From: Syntrophomonadaceae bacterium
GTDB taxonomy: Bacteria > Bacillota > Dethiobacteria > DTU022
Direction: 5' to 3'
Assembly: GCA_007136055.1 (NCBI GenBank)
Contig: SLHT01000180.1
Span: forward strand, 1 to 5,497
Length of the DNA stretch: 5,497 nucleotides
The notes under the pieces are model-generated. The model saw only the letters and a list, made by a program, of their open reading frames with translations, made no database searches and was not told the DNA's origin. The position numbers and the translations under genes were made by a program. How positions within the stretch are numbered: the stretch's first letter is position 1; each line of letters begins with the position of its first letter. Shown piece after piece: positions 1 to 4,976 of the stretch.

Positions 1-2
1 AC

Positions 3-161
3 AGCAGGCTTGATGTTTCTTTCGGGTTTGAAAGGCACTTTATTCGCGGTCAAAAAAAGATGCAACTACGAGTTGGCCTGGCGCTGTGTGTAATGCTGGC
101 CATGGCTGTAGGCCGGATCAAAGAAAAACAACCGGACAAGATGCGTAGCCTGGTGGCATAG
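3..161 (+). CDS. Transposase, C-terminal end (5' end outside window)
   Basis: An open frame enters from the left edge and runs 52 codons to a TAG at 159-161. The translation contains the stretches FGFERHFIRG, KMQLRVGLALCVMLAMA and GRIKEKQPDKMRSLVA. I recognise this as the extreme C-terminus of DDE-type insertion-sequence transposases common in clostridial genomes. The family cannot be fixed from the tail alone, and the catalytic DDE residues lie outside the window. The part seen is uninterrupted and ends where such proteins normally end, so this edge is not obviously degraded. Whether the whole element is intact cannot be judged. No start codon is expected inside the window. Other frames here are broken by stops, and this frame has a plausible basic and hydrophobic composition. 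Confidence 0.72.
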   Translation, partial: SRLDVSFGFERHFIRGQKKMQLRVGLALCVMLAMAVGRIKEKQPDKMRSLVA

Positions 162-370
162 ATAAACTAATGATTTTAACCAGATGAAAACAGGGGTGAG
201 GTGTCTCTAAAATCGCTTGTTGTTCAGAAATTTGTTGAATTAACCGGGTTAAGTGGCCCGGCCTACGATATTTTTTGCATTAATTTGTGTTCTGTAGGCT
301 GAGCTTGCTGGATAAAATGATTTTCTGTATAAAAAATGGATGCAACGCAAATGGCTTAATATTTAATTCC
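162..370. other. Gene-free spacer after the transposase, with inverted repeats
   Basis: I find no supportable gene on either strand between the transposase stop and the cold-shock promoter region. Two inverted repeats are visible. CCGGG at 244-248 pairs with CCCGG at 257-261 across an 8-base loop, with a run of six T at 271-276. GCCTAC at 261-266 pairs with GTAGGC at 294-299. The first could be a weak, poorly spaced terminator for the transposase. The right end of the insertion sequence should lie somewhere in this stretch, but the left end is not in the window, so its terminal inverted repeat cannot be identified. Confidence 0.4.
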
Positions 371-371
371 C

Positions 372-400
372 TTGCAATATTCTTTCAAATGTGCTAAAGT
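372..400 (+). promoter_or_regulatory. Candidate vegetative promoter for the cold-shock gene
   Basis: TTGCAA at 372-377 and TAAAGT at 395-400 each match the sigma-A -35 and -10 consensus at 4 of 6 positions. They are separated by exactly 17 bases, and a TG at 392-393 gives an extended -10. Transcription would start near 407 and leave a leader of about 117 bases before the start codon at 524. Long leaders are typical of cold-shock mRNAs. This is inferred from sequence only. Confidence 0.4.
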
Positions 401-416
401 ATTCTACAGTATTGAG

Positions 417-439
417 AAGACGGAAAAGCAAGCTGTCTT
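417..439 (+). other. Possible leader hairpin of the cold-shock mRNA
   Basis: AAGAC at 417-421 is perfectly complementary to GTCTT at 435-439 across a 13-base loop. The flanking ATT (411-413) and AAT (440-442) could extend the stem across a three-base bulge. It lies close to the predicted 5' end of the cold-shock transcript. It is short, and could be chance. Confidence 0.2.
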
Positions 440-470
440 AATACCTATGCTTGGGATGGGGAATAAGGGT

Positions 471-499
471 TTGACAATACTTCCGCTTTTTGATTCATT
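471..499 (+). promoter_or_regulatory. Alternative weak promoter for the cold-shock gene
   Basis: A perfect -35 consensus, TTGACA, sits at 471-476. The hexamer 17 bases downstream, TTCATT at 494-499, matches the -10 consensus at only 3 of 6 positions. If used, the 5' leader would be only about 18 bases. This competes with the better balanced candidate at 372-400. Confidence 0.25.
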
Positions 500-513
500 C
501 TAAAATGAAGGAG
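494..513 (+). promoter_or_regulatory. Shine-Dalgarno of the cold-shock gene with abutting inverted repeat
   Basis: AAGGAG at 508-513 lies 10 bases before the ATG at 524 and supports that start. Just upstream, TTCATT at 494-499 is complementary to AATGAA at 504-509 across a 4-base loop. The resulting small AU-rich hairpin overlaps the first two bases of the Shine-Dalgarno sequence. A stem this weak would depend strongly on temperature, but a regulatory role is only an inference. Confidence 0.5.
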
Positions 514-523
514 AATTAATTAA

Positions 524-721
524 ATGCAAGGAAAAGTAAAATGGTTTAACCCTGATAAAGGGTACGGTTTCATCGAAACAGAAGAAGGCGGAGATGTTTT
601 TGTTCACTTCTCTGCAATCCAGAGCGAAGGATTTAAGACGCTTGATGAAGGTCAAACTGTAGAGTTTGAAGTTGTCGAAGGCGACCGCGGTCCACAGGCT
701 GCCAACGTTATCCCCCAATAG
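524..721 (+). CDS. Cold-shock domain protein (CspA/CspB family)
   Basis: This is a single cold-shock domain of 65 residues, the usual length of bacterial Csp proteins. Such proteins bind single-stranded RNA and DNA in the cytoplasm, melt RNA secondary structure and help translation at low temperature. The family hallmarks are intact: VKWFN at residues 5-9, RNP1 as KGYGFI at 12-17, RNP2 as VFVHF at 25-29, and the C-terminal GPQAANV at 56-62. The aromatic binding face (W7, F8, Y14, F16, F26, H28, F29) is complete. The start is fixed by AAGGAG 10 bases upstream and by the conserved N-terminus. A long leader is likely if the promoter at 372-400 is used. A strong hairpin follows the stop, and the next gene encodes a DEAD-box helicase, a known functional partner of Csp proteins in Bacillus subtilis. 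The family is near certain; which paralogue it is cannot be decided. Confidence 0.97.
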   Translation: MQGKVKWFNPDKGYGFIETEEGGDVFVHFSAIQSEGFKTLDEGQTVEFEVVEGDRGPQAANVIPQ

Positions 722-748
722 GATAAACTGAACAAGAACTTAAAGATC

Positions 749-790
749 AAGTAAGGGCATTTCCGGTCGTTATGGAAATGCCCTTACTTT
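749..790 (+). terminator. Hairpin after the cold-shock gene, probable (leaky) terminator
   Basis: Bases 749-764 pair perfectly with 774-789 to form a 16-bp stem with a 9-base loop, starting 27 bases after the csp stop codon. The 3' side ends ACTTT and then runs into GGCTCT, so the U tract is short. It may terminate only partly, or may mainly protect the csp mRNA 3' end. No other stem nearby fits as a terminator. Confidence 0.7.
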
Positions 791-817
791 GGCTCTAAAT
801 AGGTTAGAAAACAAAAT
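789..817 (+). promoter_or_regulatory. Weak candidate promoter for the helicase gene
   Basis: TTGGCT at 789-794 and CAAAAT at 812-817 each match the sigma-A consensus at 4 of 6 positions, with a 17-base spacer. Transcription would start about 40 bases before the helicase ATG. The region is A-rich, so chance matches are likely. Confidence 0.25.
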
Positions 818-863
818 AATTGTTGTAAAAAAGCAATAGAAAGCAGTTGAAAGGATCAATTTT

Positions 864-2291
864 ATGTCAACATTTTATCAATTTGGATTAAGCGATGCAG
901 TCATTAGAGCCACCGCCAGTATGGGTTTTGAAGAAACAACGTCCATACAAGATCTGGCCATACCGATAGCCATGACCGGCAGTGACATTATCGGGCAGGC
1001 CCAGACTGGAACTGGCAAAACCGCCGCTTTCGGGATCCCTATGATTGAAATATGTATAGAGGATCAAAGCTATATTCAGGGTCTGATCATTACCCCGACC
1101 AGGGAACTTGCCGTCCAGGTAGCTGAAGAGATTAACACTCTCGGTCAGTTTAAAAATATCAGAGCACTTCCTATTTACGGAGGACAGGATATTGAACGGC
1201 AGATAAAGGCCCTGAAGAAAAAGCCACAGATCATAGTAGCCACACCCGGCCGCTTGATGGATCATATGCGCAGGAAGCTAATCCGGCTGCAGCAGCTTAA
1301 GGTTGTAGTCCTGGATGAGGCAGACGAAATGTTAAATATGGGCTTTAGAGAGGATATTGAAAAAATCCTTACCGATGTCCCTCCTGAACGTCAAACCATG
1401 CTTTTTTCAGCTACCATGCCTCAGCCGATTCAGGACCTGGCCCGGAAATTTATGCGTAACCCTGAATTTGTCAGAATGAAGGCAAAGGATATAACGGTAC
1501 CCAATACAGAACAGTACTATTACCAGACCCATGAAAAGGAAAAGTTCGATGCTTTGTGCAGGCTTTTGGATCTTCACTCACCTGAGGCTGCTATAGTATT
1601 CGCCAGAACAAAAAAGCGCGTAGATGAATTGCTTGAAGGGCTAAATAAACGGGGCTATTCAGCGGAAGCTATTCACGGAGACCTGACCCAGGCCAAAAGA
1701 GACAGTGTAATGCGTAAATTTAAAAACATGTCCACTGAAATCCTGGTCGCTACGGATGTAGCCGCCCGGGGTCTGGATATCGGCTCTGTTACCCATGTCT
1801 ACAATTTTGATATCCCCCAGGATCCTGATAGTTATGTCCACCGTATCGGACGAACAGGCCGGCTTGGCAAACCCGGAATAGCTGTAACATTTGTATCGCA
1901 CCGGGAAATCAACCATCTTGAACATATAGAGCGTTCCATAAAAAAGAAAATAACCCGCAAGCCTGTCCCGACAATTAATGAAGCAATTGAAGGGCAACAG
2001 CGCCTTATAGCTGATAAACTGATACAGATTATTGAAAATGGAGGGCACTTGCAGTATAAAGAGTTAGCCGGCGAACTGATCGAGAATACCAGCGCGACAT
2101 CTATGCTGGCCGCAGCTTTGAAATTATTGACTAAGGAACCTGATCTCACACCGGTAAAAATTTCGGCAGAAGAACCCTGGCCTACAAAAAGAGCAAAACA
2201 TATTGATAAACGCAGCCGTAAGAGCCATCGCCAAAAACCGGGCAGTAGTACGGGACGAAGCAGTTATAAAAAGAAACATAAGCATTATTAA
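864..2291 (+). CDS. DEAD-box ATP-dependent RNA helicase (CshA/DeaD type)
   Basis: The protein is 475 residues and should unwind structured RNA using ATP in the cytoplasm, serving cold adaptation, ribosome assembly and mRNA decay. All core motifs are present: Q motif with F22 and Q29, motif I AQTGTGKT at 46-53, Ia PTRELA at 78-83, Ib TPGR at 127-130, II DEAD at 151-154, III SAT at 182-184, IV IVFARTK at 244-250, HGD at 271-273, V ATDVAARGLDI at 296-306, and VI HRIGRTGR at 326-333. Residues about 369-425 resemble the dimerisation region of CshA and DeaD. A basic tail rich in Lys, Arg and Ser (440-475) is likely to contact RNA. I see no separate DbpA-like RNA-recognition domain. AAAGGA at 850-855 lies 8 bases before the ATG. 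The Q motif reads ETTSIQ where relatives usually have a proline-containing form. The cold-shock gene upstream suggests a shared role. The family is certain; the exact orthologue is not. Confidence 0.96.
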   Translation: MSTFYQFGLSDAVIRATASMGFEETTSIQDLAIPIAMTGSDIIGQAQTGTGKTAAFGIPMIEICIEDQSYIQGLIITPTRELAVQVAEEINTLGQFKNIRALPIYGGQDIERQIKALKKKPQIIVATPGRLMDHMRRKLIRLQQLKVVVLDEADEMLNMGFREDIEKILTDVPPERQTMLFSATMPQPIQDLARKFMRNPEFVRMKAKDITVPNTEQYYYQTHEKEKFDALCRLLDLHSPEAAIVFARTKKRVDELLEGLNKRGYSAEAIHGDLTQAKRDSVMRKFKNMSTEILVATDVAARGLDIGSVTHVYNFDIPQDPDSYVHRIGRTGRLGKPGIAVTFVSHREINHLEHIERSIKKKITRKPVPTINEAIEGQQRLIADKLIQIIENGGHLQYKELAGELIENTSATSMLAAALKLLTKEPDLTPVKISAEEPWPTKRAKHIDKRSRKSHRQKPGSSTGRSSYKKKHKHY

Positions 2292-2293
2292 TC

Positions 2294-2305
2294 AGCGGAT
2301 CCGCT
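2294..2305. repeat. Perfect 12-bp palindrome AGCGGATCCGCT
   Basis: A self-complementary 12-mer begins two bases after the helicase stop codon. It has no U tract, and as RNA would give only a 4-bp stem, so it is not a convincing terminator. Its last base coincides with the first base of a possible -35 element (TTCGCT, 2305-2310), which would suit a dimeric repressor site. No regulator is known from this sequence. Confidence 0.3.
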
Positions 2306-2333
2306 TCGCTTGCTAATCATAAAGGCTTATAAC
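2305..2333 (+). promoter_or_regulatory. Weak candidate promoter for the flavoprotein gene
   Basis: TATAAC at 2328-2333 matches the -10 consensus at 5 of 6 positions. TTCGCT at 2305-2310 matches the -35 at only 3 of 6, with a 17-base spacer. It would give a leader of about 28 bases. No terminator separates this gene from the helicase, so read-through transcription is an equally good explanation. Confidence 0.25.
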
Positions 2334-2367
2334 TGCAGTTAAGTCAAATCTAAGGCAGGTTAATGTA

Positions 2368-3309
2368 ATGTTAAACATTTTTAAAAACATTGGGCTAAAA
2401 TACCCCATTATCCAGGGAGGCATGGCTGTCAGGGTATCTACAGCGCCCTTAGCAGGTGCGGTAGCCTGTGCAGGAGGAATCGGGATCATCGCCGCTACTG
2501 GAATGACCGTTGATGAACTGCGCCTTGAAATCAGGGAAGCCAGGCGGATTGCAAATAATGGCACTATCGGCGTAAATGTGATGTTTGCCGTGCGCAATTT
2601 TGCCGAACTGGTTAAAACAGCCCTGCAGGAAAAAGTGGACCTGGTTGTTTCCGGAGCCGGCTTCTCAAGAGACATTTTCAGCTGGGGCAAGGAAGCAGGA
2701 ATCCCTATTCTAACGATTGTCTCTACTTCGAGACTGGCCAGGATTGCAGAAAAATACGGTGCTGCCGCTGTTGTAGCCGAAGGCTTCGAAGCAGGCGGTC
2801 ACCTGGGCACAGAACTGTCAACTGCTGAAATTGTTCCCGAAATTAAAAGTGCCGTCAAGATACCGGTTATCGCTGCCGGAGGAATCACTTGCGAAAGTGA
2901 TATTGCGGAGATGATGAGCCTGGGAGCAGATGGAGTCCAGATGGCGACCCGCTTTGTCTTAAGCAAAGAATGCACCGTAGCAGATTCTTTTAAAACCCAT
3001 TACTTAAGCGCCCGCGAGGAAGATGTCGTGATCATCAAAAGTCCCGTCGGGCTGCCCGGCCGGGCAATCCGAAATGTTTTTTCAGAAGCACTTGCTCGTG
3101 GGGAAAGCCCGGATATAAGCTGCGATGACTGCCTCAAGGTATGCTCACGGGAATACTGTATTCTTGAAGCCCTTGAAAACAGCCGCCTGGGTCACATTGA
3201 CCAGGGGGTTGTCTTTTCAGGCCAAAACGTTTTTAAAATAAAAGAAATCCTTTCAGTTAAAGAGATCTTCAAGAGCCTGACGGGAGCATTTTCAATTAAA
3301 GCTAATTAG
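2368..3309 (+). CDS. Nitronate monooxygenase-family flavoprotein (2-nitropropane dioxygenase/FabK-like)
   Basis: The protein is 313 residues, a soluble FMN-binding TIM barrel of the nitronate monooxygenase/enoyl-ACP reductase II superfamily. Visible signatures are IIQGGMA at 14-20, GGIGII at 36-41, GVNVMF at 68-73, the AEGFEAGGHLG loop at 137-147 with the likely active-site H145, VIAAGGI at 167-173, and GADGVQMATRF at 186-196 for the FMN phosphate. SPVGLPGRA at 225-233 and the cysteine cluster C252, C255, C259, C264 mark the clostridial branch. Members oxidise alkyl nitronates or, as FabK, reduce enoyl-ACP. With no fatty-acid genes beside it, I cannot choose between these. AAGGCAGG at 2352-2359 lies 8 bases before the ATG; an ATG at 2363 is out of frame. 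The gene follows the helicase by 76 bases and ends before a strong terminator. Family assignment is firm, substrate is not. Confidence 0.92.
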   Translation: MLNIFKNIGLKYPIIQGGMAVRVSTAPLAGAVACAGGIGIIAATGMTVDELRLEIREARRIANNGTIGVNVMFAVRNFAELVKTALQEKVDLVVSGAGFSRDIFSWGKEAGIPILTIVSTSRLARIAEKYGAAAVVAEGFEAGGHLGTELSTAEIVPEIKSAVKIPVIAAGGITCESDIAEMMSLGADGVQMATRFVLSKECTVADSFKTHYLSAREEDVVIIKSPVGLPGRAIRNVFSEALARGESPDISCDDCLKVCSREYCILEALENSRLGHIDQGVVFSGQNVFKIKEILSVKEIFKSLTGAFSIKAN

Positions 3310-3362
3310 TTTCAACGTACAGGGTGCAATTTAAAAAGCTTTCCGCATTAACAGGCCTATAG

Positions 3363-3397
3363 AGAATACCAACCTTTAGAAGGTTGGTATTCTTTTT
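3363..3397 (+). terminator. Intrinsic terminator after the flavoprotein gene
   Basis: Bases 3363-3376 pair perfectly with 3380-3393, giving a 14-bp stem with a three-base TAG loop. TTTTT at 3393-3397 follows. The outer bases 3361-3362 can pair as well (one G-U). This is a textbook Rho-independent terminator, and it separates the flavoprotein gene from the permease unit. Confidence 0.93.
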
Positions 3398-3432
3398 CCA
3401 AAACACAGACTTTTTATACAGCCTTGTAGGAA

Positions 3433-3461
3433 TTTCCGGCTGCAAGGTCAAATACTATATT
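3433..3461 (+). promoter_or_regulatory. Candidate promoter for the permease and DUF1847 unit
   Basis: TATATT at 3456-3461 matches the -10 consensus at 5 of 6 positions. The hexamer 17 bases upstream, TTTCCG at 3433-3438, is a poor -35, so an activator may be needed. Some promoter is expected between the terminator ending at 3397 and the permease. Transcription from here would start only about 14 bases before the assigned start codon. Confidence 0.3.
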
Positions 3462-3481
3462 ATTAAATATATTTCAGGCAG

Positions 3482-4936
3482 TTGATTTTTATCAGTAAAG
3501 ATGATGGTGCTATCAATACCGTATCCAAAAAACAAATCATCGGCGTAAGCGTAACGTTGGTTTGCTTTCTTCTGCTCTACCGCCTAGCTGTGCCTGCCCT
3601 GGGACAGGAAATGGGCGCAGCCCTGGCTGTTATCATTGCAGGCGTTTTACTCTGGGTATTAGAGCCCCTCCCTTTGGCCCTGACCTGCTTAATCATTATT
3701 TTCGGGCTAATGGTTACAGGAGCGGCCACTACTGAAATCGTATTAAGCGGATTTAGCTCGGGGGCAACTTTTTTGATCCTGGCCGGGTTGATGATCGCCC
3801 GGGGCATCAGCAACACAAACCTGGGCGAAAGGGCGGCATACCATACTATTCTCAAGTTTGGCGCTTCTCCGCGGGGCAGTCTGATGGCCCTGCTGATCAC
3901 CCTGCAAATTTTAGCCCTTTTTGTCCCGGCCACAGCCGTAAAAGCCACCCTGCTGCTTCCGATCATATACACCCTGGGCAAAAACCTGGTTCAAACGGGG
4001 AGCCCCCCGCAGGTCCACAAGATGCTGCTCCTGGGCCTGGCCTATGGCACACATGTAACAGCCCTGGCCGTACTGCCGGGAGCAATCGGAAATGTAATCA
4101 CGGCAGACTTATTATCTGCCAACTTAGGCTACGAAATGACTTACACCCGGTGGCTGACTTACTTCGCACCAATAAGCCTGGCCCTGATCCCCTGTACCTG
4201 GTTTATTTTAACGGTGGCCTTTCCAACCGGCAATAAAGGCAAATCCGCCCAGAGTGTCGCTTTTCTAAAACAAAAACTGGAGGATTTCGGTCCGTTATCT
4301 GCCGGCGAAAGGCGACTTATTGCTATCCTGTTCATAACCGTCACCCTATGGATGACTGACTTTGTACACGGCTGGCCGCCCTTCATCCCTGCTATACTGG
4401 CTGTAATCCTCATGGCCCTGCCGGGAGTCGGTTTCATTGCCTGGGATAAACTCTTAAAAATAAACTGGGGCAACGTTTTGATGGTCGGAACCAACCTATC
4501 CATGGGCATGGTTTTTATCAATACAGGAGCTGCAGGTTATATGGCCTCTGTCTTTTTCCCTGACAGCATTATTCCTGTTGTCTTTACTTTTTCATTGATC
4601 GGGTTCATCCTGATGGGTGGCCTGGTGCATTTTTATCATCTATTTATCGGCAATGTAGCAACCCTGATTATTATTATGGTGCCCATGGTTTTAGAACTGG
4701 GCACCAGCGCGGGCATAAACCCCTTATACTGGGCCTTGATTACAGGGGCATCCGGTCTCCTGGGCTTTATCCTGGTCATACAGACCATGCCGGGGGTCAT
4801 AGTGTATGGAACAGGAAAGCTAAACGCATTGGACTTTATTAAAGCCGGGGTGCCCCTAACCCTTGTAAGCATAGTAGTCGTAGCCCTTGCTGCCCGTTTC
4901 TGGTGGCCTTATCTCGAAAGTATTATTAACATCTAA
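3482..4936 (+). CDS. DASS/SLC13-family anion permease (CitT-like, di-/tricarboxylate or sulfate type)
   Basis: This is a very hydrophobic protein of up to 484 residues, the usual size of the divalent anion:Na+ symporter family. I see about 11-12 membrane segments, including 19-34, 44-60, 66-80, 131-150, 181-200, 226-247, 278-296, 299-316, 330-350, 364-384, 413-440 and 455-473. Re-entrant hairpins are likely near 87-110 and 388-405, with a polar loop at 249-278. The stretch ATFLILAGLMIARG (95-108) followed by NLGERAA (113-119) matches the family signature before the first substrate site. Relatives move dicarboxylates, citrate or sulfate. Where relatives carry SNT Na+-site motifs, this protein has ATA with K154 at 150-154, and GNVAT at 390-394, so Na+ coupling is doubtful. 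The start is uncertain: TTG at 3482 has no good Shine-Dalgarno, an in-frame stop lies at 3464-3466, and no in-frame ATG occurs near the N-terminus. It is probably co-transcribed with the gene 40 bases downstream. Confidence 0.87.
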   Translation: MIFISKDDGAINTVSKKQIIGVSVTLVCFLLLYRLAVPALGQEMGAALAVIIAGVLLWVLEPLPLALTCLIIIFGLMVTGAATTEIVLSGFSSGATFLILAGLMIARGISNTNLGERAAYHTILKFGASPRGSLMALLITLQILALFVPATAVKATLLLPIIYTLGKNLVQTGSPPQVHKMLLLGLAYGTHVTALAVLPGAIGNVITADLLSANLGYEMTYTRWLTYFAPISLALIPCTWFILTVAFPTGNKGKSAQSVAFLKQKLEDFGPLSAGERRLIAILFITVTLWMTDFVHGWPPFIPAILAVILMALPGVGFIAWDKLLKINWGNVLMVGTNLSMGMVFINTGAAGYMASVFFPDSIIPVVFTFSLIGFILMGGLVHFYHLFIGNVATLIIIMVPMVLELGTSAGINPLYWALITGASGLLGFILVIQTMPGVIVYGTGKLNALDFIKAGVPLTLVSIVVVALAARFWWPYLESIINI

Positions 4937-4976
4937 CCTGACATATGATTAACTAAAGCAAAGGGAAGGTGATGTC

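Noticed and set aside
500..718. Reverse-strand open frame of 72 codons opposite the cold-shock gene
   Set aside because: It lies antisense to an unmistakable csp gene and its translation matches no family I know. It is a coding shadow.
749..789. Strong hairpin as a riboswitch or CRISPR-like repeat
   Set aside because: A single simple stem-loop just after a stop codon fits a terminator or 3' stabiliser. There is no repetition and no conserved riboswitch core.
888..2149. Several reverse-strand open frames of 105-129 codons opposite the helicase gene
   Set aside because: All lie inside a helicase gene with every motif intact, and none has a recognisable product.
2313..2690. Reverse-strand open frame of 125 codons opposite the 5' part of the flavoprotein gene
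   Set aside because: Antisense to a clear FMN-binding TIM-barrel gene, with a low-complexity translation.
3501..3548. ATG-initiated 15-codon frame overlapping the start of the permease gene
   Set aside because: No convincing ribosome site, a different frame from the permease, and an early TAA. Too short to support as a leader peptide.
3809..3817. SNT at permease residues 110-112 read as a Na+ site
   Set aside because: It precedes NLGERAA and aligns with the segment that in relatives reads like TGLxxRIA, not with the hairpin-tip motif.
3577..4872. Reverse-strand open frames of 78-134 codons opposite the permease
   Set aside because: They mirror codon bias of a hydrophobic membrane protein gene and are rich in Arg, Pro and Ala without domain character.
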